DNA of 64,000 nucleotides from Avena insularis (taxonomy: Eukaryota > Streptophyta > Magnoliopsida > Poales > Poaceae). The position numbers and the translations under genes are program-made. Shown here in pieces: positions 46,096-58,150 of this stretch. Below the pieces are notes generated by a model, which saw only the letters and a program-made list of their open reading frames with translations, was not told the DNA's origin and did not search any database. Position 1 is the first letter of the stretch; the number at the start of each line of letters is the position of its first letter. Location: contig CM042686.1 of NCBI GenBank assembly GCA_023614405.1, positions 466,582,740 to 466,646,739 on the forward strand, in the 5' to 3' direction.

Positions 46096-49000
46096 TGTAA
46101 CATCCCAGCATTAGGATCCAACGAATGGTAGAAATAGGAATATAAGTTTGTGCATGCATGCATCTGTAAAATCTGGATAAATTTTTCGCCAAACAAAACA
46201 CTAAAGGGATCAGAGTTTCTTTCACTAACTGGAGGTAGGAATAGCTCTTGCTAGTGATTGCTATGAATTCTGACATGATCTTTAGGCAATATTAAGAAAT
46301 TGGGGGAGTTATTTGGAATTTAAATTTGAAATTTCAAATCAATTTGAAATTATTTAAATATTAGAAGTTATTAATATTGAAGGGTTTTCCAAAAGAAAAC
46401 CTTATTAACATCGTTTGATTTTAAGAAAGAAATAGTAATCAGCAATAAGATTTAATGACAAGGAAAAAGAATTAAATAAGAAATAATGCATGTTTCTCTA
46501 TTTTTTATAATGAGGTCACAAATGATGACAAATACATCAAAGGTATAAGTTTACACCAAACAGAAATTTAACTTTATTAAACTTGTAATAACATCTTTAC
46601 AAGATCCTTTACAAAATAATTACAAAGAAGGTTACAAGTAGAACCTATACTAACTATATATCCTACACTAATCTTGGAAGTCCAGATCTTGTTCCTACAA
46701 TTAAGAAAAACAACTAGAAAGGAAGATTAGGGATTAGTAAGGTAATTTTACTCTCAGTGTTGAATAGTGAAGCGCACTATTCCTGGTACATCATTGAGTA
46801 AATAAAAGGGTAAGTTTCACCAATAGTGAAGTATCTGTTCTTCTCAATTAATAGCAAAAGTTACAGTAAAAGTCAAGTGGATAAACAAATAGGTTTCACC
46901 AGGCTGACAATTAGTAAATAGGTAAGAGTCAAGTGGACAACCTAGTTACTTGAGCTGATCCACATGCACAACACACACACAACTTTGTCGACTGACTGCA
47001 TGGGGTATGTTGTCAAGCTACCAGTAGCAGTACAAGGTACCACACAGAGCACAAGTCGAAGGGGAAATACAGAAGTTTAGCTCTTCTTCTCAGTCACACA
47101 CACAGCAATAGAACTTGCTGAAACCATAGTCCATTTCTCCACCAAATTAACCACATCAACCATCAAATCTCTACCTGATGGTAACATAAGGAGGAGGTGG
47201 AGCAGGTGGAAAGAGAGATCAAGCAGCAAGTTACAGGAGCAGCACTAGGTGGTGCAGAGCAATATCAAGTAGCAAGCTGCATCACAACATCATCAATCAA
47301 CAAGCAATCTGGTGAGTTCAAATCACATCACCACATGATTAGATCATCATAGAATCATATGAGCATATAATTTTTACTTAAACTTCTCAGAAAAACACCC
47401 AAGTGGGGTGTAGATTCATCCTAGAAGCATTTAAATGAAAGCCAATGATAAATCCTTACAAACAAATCCAAGATCTCAGCCTTTGCATCATAGATCTTGG
47501 ATATATATTAAATTCTCCACATTTATAAATAAACAACAGTCTTAGACCTAGATTCAGGGCACATCTCCTATGGAGTAGCACCTCTATAATCTCAGGGTCT
47601 TAAGGATCAATATTTGACAGTGAGGAGATCAATCATTTCTTAAAAGGATTCAAGAAAGCATCAGAGCATATCTTTGAGAAACAACTAGAAACACCTTAGT
47701 ACTTCCTAGTCATGCCTCAGACCAACATCATAGGCTAATAGACTATAGGAGATTAGGATAATAAAGCAAGCAGAAGCTTTTCAGTCACTTAACCAGCCAA
47801 ACTTGAAGACAGGAAGATTTAGGCAATAGAAGTATAGGCATTTGTGTACCATTCTAAAGAAGGTGTCACAAATGTCACATCTAAAACCAAGCCAATGTTT
47901 TACTGATATTTGATTAGTTAACTTACAGAAAGATAACTAATCATTTTCCTGAAACAAAGATTCAGGAATCATAATCATGGTTGCATTTCTATAATCAGGG
48001 AAGCATAGGAGTACCATTTTCACTCCAATGTAAGAGATCAACATAAATCAGTGTATAAATATCAACTACACATTACTGACAGAACCACTGTCAGAACTAG
48101 GCTCATGAAACCATAGTGAAATTTACATCACTAGCGTAAGGGGGTAAACATCCAGGACAATATAACCAGTCCTAATAGAATTATCATGCTCAGGCCAGAG
48201 GGATGAACCCTAAACGAATCATAAAATCAATTAGGGATTTACCACTAGAGGACACAGAGGGTATTGAGCAAGGTAGAGTGGAGCACAGAAGAGGAGTAGC
48301 CAATCTTACTCAAGAGCCTCGCAAAAAGAACCGAAGAGGAAGCAGAGGTTAGCCGGCGGCGAAGCAGGAACGGTGGCATGGGGAGCACCCCGAAGGGGCG
48401 CTGCAACCCGCACCAACCGCATGATTAGATCCACCGAAGAAGAGCAGCAAACACAGTGAAGAACCGGCACACAATTGCCAATGCTCCAGGACGGCAAACC
48501 CTAACCCTAGCCTAGGGCAGAGCTCAGCACGGCCAGAAGAAAGCACCAACTTTGGATCTGCTTGGACAAGATGAAGCAGCGTCATCAACTAAGTCACCCT
48601 GCATCGTGGTGGTCGCAACATCGGCCGGACTCGGCCGGAATCGTGCACGGCGGCGGCGGCAGATGGAGGAGATGGTCGTGTGCGCGAGAGAGTGAGAGAG
48701 GGGAGAAGAGTGTGCGTGCGAAGGGGGTACTAGGCCTATGGGCAGCCCAGTACCACTCCGGTGAGTGTAACCAGGCCAGGTGGTCTGGGTTAAGTTGGGT
48801 CGGGCAAGCCCAGTGGGCCATGCCCGTATCTTAATAGGATTATTTAAAAAGAAAGTAATTACAAATATACCCCTGAGATAAAATAACTCTAGATAAATAA
48901 ATAAAAATCCTAAAAATACAAATAATATATCTATAAATTCACAAAAATATTTTCTATTGAATAAAAATAATCAATAGAATTTTTGGCAATTAAAAATAGG

Positions 49001-50848
49001 GTTAATAATAATAGGATACTAATTACTTTTGAATTTTTACAAAAATTTGGGAAACACCTAAAATTGAATAAAACTCACTTTTAAGATGCTAAATGGATAT
49101 ACTATTGTAGAAAAATACTAATTTGTATTTTTGCAAAGTGAATTTGGTGTGATGAAAATAAATCCTATTTCCTTAAAAGAATTTCATAAAATATTCAAAG
49201 GAAATAAATTCATAGAATGATATTGTCTTTTATCAATTAAATTAAATCGTAAGCTTTTACTAAAAGGGTAAGACATGCAGGGAAGCAAATAATAAATCAT
49301 TGCATGACATTACTATGCATGGCATATTGCTTCTTTAAATATTGTCCTTATCGGGCAATAATGGTTCTTTGTAGAAACCGGAGCTCAAAGTTAGGTAGAA
49401 GCATCCGACTTCGCTACCATGCAGTCACAAGGCAAGTTCATAACTTGCTCATGTTCTTTGAAGAGTCTTTATCAAAGATATTGAAATTGTGTGTTATCAT
49501 CTATGATCTGGAGAAAGAAAATGATATCTTCTCTAATAAATAAGATGTAGTATCATCCTAAGTGACGATAAAGATCACCAATGGAACTTAGGGATTCCAA
49601 TTGCGTAAGTCACATAGGTTTAACAACCCATGACATCAGTGATTCTAGCACCGTATAATACGCGTTAACCATGAGATTTGGAATGGGACAGAGAAGTCAG
49701 CTGTATCTTCTTCCTTTCATATTGAGGCAAGATGACCTTATCGTGACGTTGGGATTCCTGGTATGGATCCAACATATGGGTGGGCACCCTTAGGCCCCAC
49801 GATTTTGGTGTCTAGATTATTTATGAGTGGCTGCCAGAGGTATAGTCGGGCCTTTTATGGGGCTTACCAGGGGCATCACCACTTCATAGAGTCTTTGGGA
49901 ACTCACTAGGGTTATAGCTTGCCCTAGTTGGATGCTTAACGGAGGTGTAGTCAGCCCCGGAGGATCATGCAGACATATGGGGTCACGGAGAGGGCAGTGA
50001 TTGGCTTGGATCACCTACTGGGCCCCACATCATGGAATTGTGGACGGGAAACTACGCCCGGTTGTGCAACAAGGAGTGGGTATCTCATGGGTGAAGCAAC
50101 GCACCTCTGCAGAGTGTAAGAATTGTGACATGTTACTCCCTGTTCCGGGAAGGAGCTACGAACGCGGCAAGAACGGAACTCCATGAAGTTCTGGTCAACC
50201 TGTGAAGGCTGATGGACATAGTTTTTTATAATTAAAATCAATCTTTGACGAAATGTTTACAAAAAATGCATAGTACCAAGGACGTATCGTCCGAGGTGGT
50301 AGATAGAGCATCAAACTTCCCACATTGCATACAATGAACTTGCTGGGTAACGCTGTTACTCACTCTTTCCTTTGAACCCCTGCTTAGACTCTGAGAATCC
50401 AGAAGACACTTCAATGTATGTAGCTGATGGACAAGAGGACGTCTGTTATGAAGAACCCGACCTGTCCAGAGGAATTGAAGGGGTGGACTACAAAATATGC
50501 TATGGAGTGGAGGGCAACGAGTCGGAGTAGTTGCCTTAGTTATTAGTAAACCAATTGAGCCGAGCAGCAGGAACTATATAGAATAAGTTGTTGAGCTCAA
50601 TTCGGAGTATGAGTTTAGTTTTTAATATCTTCCGCTGAAACTACTTAAGTTTGGTTTGTACTTTCATAATTTTTGAAGTGTGAGAACTCTTGGTTTTTAA
50701 TAATAAAGTGTGTATGTTTGTAATATGGACCGGCAATGTTTCTGTTGTACCACTCTAAGGGGTGTGATATTTATGGAACGGTGTTCTGTGAGTGTCATAT
50801 CAACGACTATAGTGTACTACACATGAAGTGGTATGCTGGGTCACCGCC
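46096..50848 (+). repeat. Gypsy-2 3' LTR (4,753 bp)
   Basis: Near-identical partner of 35003-39761, ending GGGTCACCGCC (CA end mutated to CC), then the ATGTC duplication. Confidence 0.92.
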
Positions 50849-52750
50849 ATGTCTCCTTGGTGTACATGATGCCCACCTCTAGAATTACAGCAATGAACGC
50901 ACATACCATTATAGATTCTAGAACTATCATGGGATGTTCTGGGATCCCACCCATCTGCTGCAAATCCTCTGTGAATTAAACCACACCACGCAAGGATCCA
51001 TCCATGGCATGCGCATCCATCGACATACGAAAGGAAGAGGATCCAACTGACTTTACTGTCCCATTCCAGATATCATGGTTAACATGTATTATACAGCGCT
51101 AGATTCATTGATGTCATGGGTTATTAAGCTATATCTGATAACTTCACTTCACATGGAATCCTCAATTCCATTGCTAGCTATAATAGATTATCACCTCTTG
51201 GATGATAACTGATACATCATATTATTGTAAAAATATTTTTTTCTGACTCCTTTTTCAACCATAAGTGAGCACGCAATAAGTTTCAAATACTTTTGAAAAC
51301 ACATCAAAAGACATGAGCAAGTGATGAACTTGCCTAGTGATGTCAGATGCTTCGACTTGACCCTGAGCTCTTGTTTCTACAAAACACCATCATTATTCGA
51401 TAAGAAAAATATTTAAAGAAGCAATGATGAATTATGCATAGTAATATCATGCACTACTTTATTTTATTATAAAACCCTTCTTTGTGTGTTTTACCCATAT
51501 TATTAGAAGTTAAAGTATTTTGTTCAACAATTAATAGCTAAAATAGAACTTATTACTTTAAAATCCTAAAACCTCTTGAAACACTATTCTTAGTATTTTT
51601 TTAGTAAAATATATTTATTCAAGATCATAAAAATAATTTTTATTTATTTTTAAGTCTTACCTTTATTTTTATAAAATCCCATAAAGGAATTACTGTCTTT
51701 AAATAATTAATTTAAGTTTACCATCTTAAAATACAAATTAGTGTTTTATTAGATAACTTATATTTTTGTGAACATTTACAGGGATCATATGCATTTTTAG
51801 GGTTTTCCTTTATTTTTTAGAGCCTAAATACTCTCAGGGGTATTTTCGTAATTTGCTATTGTTTTATGGATTTATTTTTTTACTAAAATCTTTAAATCTG
51901 GACCTATCCCACGGGCCGGCCTAGCCCTGGCTCAGCCTAGCCCACGATCGGGCTAACCCCAACACGGTCCATTGGGTCGGTCAAACTGACCGAGTCCTCG
52001 CACTCTCCCCTCTCGATCTCTCTCTCCTCTCTTCTATGGTGATTACGTCACGTCATTGCCATCGCCTCTCAATCTCGGCTGGTTCCGGCGAGCTCAGCCA
52101 CCGCTATGCCTGTTGACCAAGTGCATGATGCTAAGTAGATTGGTCCAAGTCAATTCGTCATTCAAACCTTCCTCTATCCTCGCTCATACCCTACTGGAAC
52201 CTAGAGTTCTGGGTACACCGGCCTCACCGTGATCCCCTGGCTTGGTGGTGCTCAGCTGGTGACTTGGGTGCCGCTCTGTTGGTGGATTGGGCGGCACTTC
52301 TCGCAGCTCGGTGGAAGCTCGGGTGCCACCTGTGTCGCTATGTCGTGGCCGCCACCGCCACGCCCACCTCGATGTTCTACTTCCTCGTCTTGCTGAGCAA
52401 GGACGATAGGCAATTCTTCCATTTTCTTCTTCATCTATGAAGCCATCCTGTATTGTTGTATGTATCCCTATTTAGGGTTTGTTCCTGTTATAGGGTTGTA
52501 CCCTTCCTCTTCTGATACTCTTAGTTGAAGCATGACTTGCTTAGTACATTTGTTACTCTCATGGTACTCTGATAGATTTGGCTCTGTGAATTTTTAGATA
52601 AAATCTCAGTGATACCCTGTTAACCTTTATATGTTGTTACCTTTGTTATTAATGGCTCTAAAATATAGCCATCTAACGTCCACATTTAAAATGGATATTA
52701 ATCATATTCTTGATGAAATATCTCTCTAAACCCTGCCACTAATGCTAATA
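50849..52750 (-). mobile_element. Minus-strand Gypsy-2-family LTR, part 2
   Basis: The reverse complement continues the LTR begun in 34123-35002. 51020-51190 matches 38500-38600 (ACCCATGACATCA, CTAGCGC, TATAATAC), 51360-51470 matches 38205-38400 (CATTACTATGCAT, TTGCTTCTTTAAATAT, ACTTGCTCATGTC), and 51830-51960 corresponds to the GC-rich core. Beyond about 52440 I cannot align it securely; its outer end, TGTAACATCCC in complement, is not clearly preserved, so the right border is approximate. Confidence 0.7.
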
Positions 52751-53913
52751 TTCAGAGGGGTATGCAATCCTTTCTTTTTGTATTTTTCCTGCAAGGAGAA
52801 TGTCATTTAAAGGAGGGAATCACAACATTAAAGTCAAATATACGAGATTTCCAACTACCAGAAGAAACCAGGAGCCTTACATCGGAGGCAGACGCTTTAA
52901 TGACCAACTATACGGACGGAGGAAAAATTCCGACTGTATAGCTCCGGTCGTATAGTTTGCACCACCACCGTTAGGTCAAACAGAACAACTTTCATGAAGG
53001 GACCCCTATATAAAGAAGCCTCGGGCGATGAGAAAAGAGAGTTCGCACCATCTAGAAGTCTCTGCCACAGATCACCAACTGCCTCTAAATCTCCAAACCC
53101 TTCTCCATCTCCATATCCATATTCCACCACTTGTAATAGTAGATCTCTTCTCCGATTAGCAACATTGTAAGACTATTGCTATCAACCTTATGATTTTTAT
53201 TACAATGTTTGCGATTGTTGATATCATCTCTATGTGTGAGTAATTCTCCTTGGGCTAAGGGCTTAGGCCTAGCCATGTAGCAATTGTGCATGTGAATTAT
53301 CATAGATGGGATCGTGTATTAGTTTGTATGCCATGATGATTATTGTATCCTCTCTTGCCTCAATCCAAGGACTTGTCAGGTACCCAAGACCCCGAGGGTT
53401 GAGCTAGGTATAGGGTGTATGAGTGATGACTGATCTGCAGGTTGGGAACCCTAGTGACAGAAGGGGTTGTACGGCTGTATATGAGGGATTTGCTTGGGAT
53501 TAACGGTGACATCACTATGCATATCATTAGTTCCCTTTCTTCTATGGATGAGACTAGTAGGTTATTGCTATAAGCGGTTGTGGAGTCAATAGAAATTATG
53601 GATGCACTGCCCACATATAATATATCTTGCTCTAACAAGTACACGCATACTTTATTTCTATTTTTTATTTCCATCAGATGTTTTGCATAGCTACAGGTGA
53701 AACCGAACGCCCTAGGACCTCTCTCTCTCCATCATCGACAACAACAAAAAGACGCAAGCTACTGGTTCGGTGTAAACACAAAAGGAATTCTAAAACTCCC
53801 GAAGGTCCATTAAAGTAACTTCACTATACATTCGCTTCCCGAGGATTCGATAACCTAGATCTACTAGGGGAAAAGACGCTAGACTACATCCGTAATCCAG
53901 ATAAAAGGTATCA
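52750..53913 (+). repeat. Gypsy-3 5' LTR, left border uncertain
   Basis: Defined from its right side. It ends near GGTATCA (53913), just before a primer site. It contains a TATATAAAG box at 53007 and a leader. The start is not marked by an obvious TG near a duplication; it could lie anywhere in about 52440-52900. Confidence 0.45.
53007..53015 (+). promoter_or_regulatory. TATA box, Gypsy-3 LTR
   Basis: TATATAAAG following GACCCC, about 0.9 kb before the LTR end. Confidence 0.55.
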
Positions 53914-53923
53914 ACCCTTTTTG

Positions 53924-53941
53924 TGGTGCCGTTTCCGGGGA
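53924..53941 (+). promoter_or_regulatory. Gypsy-3 primer-binding site, tRNA-Asp type, degenerate
   Basis: TGGTGCCGTTTCCGGGGA, two mismatches from the tRNA-Asp site; same class as Gypsy-1. Confidence 0.7.
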
Positions 53942-54108
53942 AGCAATAGCTACCCTAGTGAGGTTATTAGGAACCTTGCTAGTTTCAATTCTTGTTTTTA
54001 ATTTTTTTATTTAGCTTTTAGTCTTTATTTGATAAACCAAAAAAATTAGTTAGTCTTTAAATTCTTGCTTTTATCGTTATAATTCTTTATCTAAGAAAAC
54101 CCCAAAAC

Positions 54109-55505
54109 ATAGGAAGTTTGGCTAAAAAGAAGCTTGGAGGGTTTGCTACTCCCAATAATGATTATTTGCATACTCCTATAACTCAGCCAGCAATCGCTGC
54201 TGATGACTATGAAATTAAGCCCCATTACTTAAGTTTGGTTCAATAGAATGAATTTGGAGGCTCTGCTATTGAAGACGCAGGTATGCACTTGAATACTTTC
54301 ACTGAAATATGTGATATGATGCGTATAAAAGACGTTGACCCTGATGCGGTTAAATTGCGTTTATTTCCTTTCTCTCTAAGAGGGAGAGCTAAAGAATGGT
54401 AGCTATCTTTTCCTAAAAATACTATTACATCATGGGTGGGATGTACTTCTTTATTTATGACTAAAATTTTCCCACCTGCAAAGACTATGCAACTTTGATC
54501 TAATATTACTCGCTTTAGACAGGAAGAGTGTGAGCCACTAGATCTTGCATGGGAGAGGATGAAAGAATGCCTAAGAAACTGTCCTAGTCATGGGATGGAA
54601 GATTGGTAATCCTCCATTTATTTTACAATGCTCTTAATCCTGTATCTAAGTCTATGCTTGATACTATAGATGGAGGAACATTTATGGGTAAACATATTAC
54701 CGAAGGAAAGCAGCTGCTAGACAATATGCAAGACAACCATGCCCAATGGCATGTAGAAAGATCAAATACGAAGAAGGTGAACTCTGTCTCACCACAAGAG
54801 AACAAAGATCTCAATGCTAAGTTGGATGAGCTCATACTAGCCGTAAAAGGTAAGGAAATTTAGGTAAGAGCCACTCCCGAAACAAATATTCAAGAAATAG
54901 ACTTTGTAGCTAATAATGATTATAATCATGCTTGGAAGAAGAGTTACAATCCTAACTTTCAGAGACACTATGTTAGTCCTGCAAGTAACTCTAATAATAA
55001 TATGGGAAATAGTAATGGTAGTCTCCAAGAAACATTGAAGTCTGTCATAGACTAACAAAACAAACAAAATAATATTCTAGTTAAAATTACGGAGAACCAT
55101 GATTCTATGCTTGGTAAATTATCTAACCAAGCTGTTAGTTTGAGAAATGATTTATAGGCCCTTCAAAAAAGAACAAGGAACATTGAGGCACAACTAGGTA
55201 AGATAATCGAGAGTCAACTCTCATTCTAGCTAAATTTGTAGGTAAACCTGAGCCCAATCCGGTTGAGGAACTCAAAATGATGAGGATCCAAAGGGAGGAG
55301 CCTGAAGAACTTGACTATAATAATGCTCCTTCACCAAGCTGAAGATCTCATAAAAAGGACCAACGTCGAGATTACGGTGAGTGAAGGTAGTGAGGAAGCT
55401 ATGTACCAACATTTTTTCAATCAAGTAGCAATAAAGGTAAGCGAGCTTGAAGAAGAATACAAGCAAATTGCTAAAAAATACCTGTCAAACTAGATGACAT
55501 ATTTG
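54109..55505 (+). pseudogene. gag: Gypsy-3 gag, truncated by Copia-2
   Basis: Relative of the Gypsy-1 gag. The start codon has become ATA (54109). The shared capsid motif reads LRLFPFSLRGRAKEW, and AWERMKECLRNCPSHGM matches AWERMKSLVKNCPTHGL of Gypsy-1 (15096). Stops occur at 54244, 54400, 54496 and 54607. A frameshift at about 54607 moves the frame, which continues with DGGTFMGKHITEGKQLLDNM. An Asn-rich segment (54910-55020) and a coiled segment follow. Copia-2 cuts the element at 55506 and its remainder is outside the window. Confidence 0.85.
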
Positions 55506-57151
55506 TGAAGGAGTTATGCCCTACATGCAAATAATAAAGTGTATTATTTGATATATCTTCTATATGTTCATAATACGTTTCATATCGTGCTATAACTGTG
55601 TTAATACAAAACGTTAATACATGTGTGGTATGCAAACAAACCGTGTCTCTAGTTACCTCTAGTGAACTAGTTCATTGGTCATGAGGATGATATGGGTTTC
55701 AAGATCATGGACATTTATGCCAATTGACAATGAGGCTATGCTATTAGTTGAATAACATGATAGACAAACATCCAATCGTTATATCTTGAATGAGATCTAG
55801 TTACAAAGTTCACCATTGATGATAAAACAAAGAGAACCTCGCAACCTAATCCTTTGACTGTGAGGTAATGCAAATCAACATTCTGGAGGAAGCTTAGATG
55901 GTTATCTAGAATCATCTCGTAAAAGGGTGATCAAAAAGGTACCACTCAGGTTTTCCAAAGGGATGCATAGAGGAGTACATATCAAGACCAGGATTTGTTT
56001 AATCCATGTAACAGATAGATACATGTAGCCATCTCGGTGACGTTGCATTGATGAAGCTTGCAAACATGTGACTTGGTCACGGAATGCAACGAGATGAGAA
56101 CGAGTAAACAAGTTCATCGGTAACGAGACCGAACTAAGGTATGGAGATACTGAAGATCAAGTCTCAGATGAATTAGGTATCAAATGACAAAGGGAATGGG
56201 AAACGACTATCTCACGGTTTGAGCGATTATATTCGTGAAACACATGGGGGTAACATGGCCATCTAGGTCCCTCTATTGATCAATGATGTGAGAGTAGTCT
56301 CGATCATGTCCGGATTGTTTCCGAACCGAAGGATGTCACTCTTAAGGGTGGGGACGCTTAGGGTAGATGAGGTATCGTAGGATAAATAGAAAGAGATAAA
56401 TTGGAATAGTTCCGGGTAATATCTGATGGAGATCAGAAGGAGTCCGGAAGGTGTTCCGGAGAAAAGTAATATGATAATATATGTATTTGAATGTTAATTA
56501 GAGAAATAATATTAAATATATATTTTATTTTATTATTAAAGGCTTCCTAATGTTAATAGGCCTCACCCGATGGGAGACCCAATAGGGCATGGCGCCTAGG
56601 GAGAGGGGGCTAGCCGGCCTGGGCTTGGTGGGCCGCCCCAGTAGGGCCCACTAGGGCCGGCGGCTTCCCCTAGGTGGCCGGCGGGTGTGGGGATTAGTCC
56701 CACACCGCTTGGCCCTTGGTTGGTGCGCCCCCTCCCACTATATATAGGGGTCACCCCTCCCTCTTTGGAATCATCCCATTCCCTCTCATTCTCTCTCTCT
56801 CATCCATTGAGGACTTCTCCATAATATTGGGGAGGACCTCATGGGTGAGTTCTCCACTTTCACACCACCATCATGTGATCAGCGATTCGGCATCTACTTC
56901 TTCCGCTGCTCGGCTAGATCGGAGTCCGGTTGACATCACCCACACCGGACGTGTGACAAACTTCAGAGGCACCACACTTGAGGTGCTACTCATCTTCATC
57001 AATATATGCCTTCCTGCGTAAGGCGTGCCTCGGTCTTCAAAAGGTATGAACACCGTCTTTCTCTTATGTTGTTTATGTCTACATAGTATAGATCCTGGTA
57101 TTAGTGTTCGAGTAGATAGAAATTTTTTGTTTTCTGCTACGGAACCCTTTA
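55506..57151 (+). repeat. Copia-2 LTR1 (5' LTR)
   Basis: About 1,646 bases. The exact last base is uncertain within 57147-57152 because a clean CA end is absent (ACCCTTTAG before the primer site). It contains a GGGCC-rich block (56580-56690) and a TATA box at 56739. Confidence 0.85.
56739..56748 (+). promoter_or_regulatory. TATA box, Copia-2 LTR1
   Basis: TATATATAGG, about 60 bases after a GGGCC-rich block; followed by a CT-rich leader. The copy in LTR2 is at 63413. Confidence 0.65.
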
Positions 57152-57152
57152 G

Positions 57153-57164
57153 TGGTATCAGAGC
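57153..57164 (+). promoter_or_regulatory. Copia-2 primer-binding site (initiator Met tRNA)
   Basis: TGGTATCAGAGC, exact. Confidence 0.9.
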
Positions 57165-58150
57165 GGGTCTATGGGTAGACATGTTTTATGGATAAAACAC
57201 ATAGCAATATGTGGGCATTGATTCTCTAGTTGCTACCCTCTTTTATGTTCTTGTTCATATCGCGACACTGTTTGATGAAGCAGCCCCCAACCAACCTCAC
57301 GTGGTGATTCACGAGACTGGTCCACGAATCAAAGTGGCTTAAGGGGGTGTCCGTCTCTCTACATTAGTTGATATGGCATCAACATTGGAGGGACCTAAAA
57401 GGGGAAGAAGAAAGGCAATCATTGAATCCATGTTGTGGCTCCATGTTCATAGGTGGGAAGGGGTTCTACCGCGAAAGCCCTAAAGCCGCATAAAACTTGC
57501 AATAGATAATATAGAGGCGTCTATCTTTATTAATGCATAGGGCATGTGTTAATACATGGCAATGGTGAGTTTGTGAAACTTTCTTTGAAGCTATTGATGA
57601 TGATCAAAAAGCTATAACCACGTCATAACACTTTACTTTATGAAGTATTACTTATTATGCTGGTATAATTATATATTCGATGGTAGAATAATAAGATAAT
57701 CCCTCACAGTATTCTAGTTAATCGTATTCCCCTTGTGTGCGCACCACCAAGAAAGTTCCTCGGTATGAGGCAGGCCGTGATGAGCGGGTGTCAGACATAT
57801 CTACGTTCGCATACAATGGGTGTAATCCATGTTGCACTGCGAATACGCACAAGTTAGAACTGGCGAGCCTAGCATGTTACAGAGACATGGCCACAGAATA
57901 CAGGAGACTGAAAGGTCGAGCATGAATCACATGGTTGATGTGATCGACATTAGGGAATGTCCACCTTTGATACTGCACTGATGGCCGTGATGATCAGGAG
58001 AGGTGCAAGGGATTGGGATCATGTGATGACTAAACGAGTGGAGGGATGTTCGTTTGAGTGGGAGTTCTTTTGTTTTAAGTAAGGTAGTATAATTAAAACT
58101 TGAACTCGTTATTATGAACATGGTCTAAACACTTTGCAAATCCATTGTAG
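57165..58150 (+). other. Copia-2 untranslated leader
   Basis: About 1 kb without a supported frame between primer site and gag. It resembles the Copia-1 leader in places (GAAAGCCCTAAG/AAGCC..., TAAAACTTGCAAT at 57493 versus 8810), supporting common descent of the two Copia elements. Confidence 0.6.

Larger units (their letters stand above)
35003..50848 (+). mobile_element. Gypsy-2: full-length chromovirus-type retrotransposon with ~4.75-kb LTRs
   Basis: The structure is 5' LTR 35003-39761, Met-tRNA primer site 39764, an extra ORF (39977-41185), gag (41530-42714), pol (42715-46061), polypurine tract (46082-46095) and 3' LTR 46096-50848. LTRs make up 60% of the 15.8-kb element. The gag-RT-RNase H-integrase order and a chromodomain-like C-terminus place it with the Tekay/Del-type chromoviruses. 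All coding parts carry stops, so it is not autonomous now. The LTRs differ by only occasional bases, which suggests a fairly recent insertion. Confidence 0.93.

Noticed and set aside
51209..51230. TGATACATCATATTATTG resembling the start of a Gypsy-1-type LTR
   Set aside because: The surrounding sequence aligns continuously, in reverse complement, with the Gypsy-2-family LTR, so no new element starts here.
51449..51456. CACTAC after ATG as a left end for the second CACTA
   Set aside because: Continues TTTATTTT, not AAGAAA, lies on the wrong side, and is part of the Gypsy-2-family LTR.
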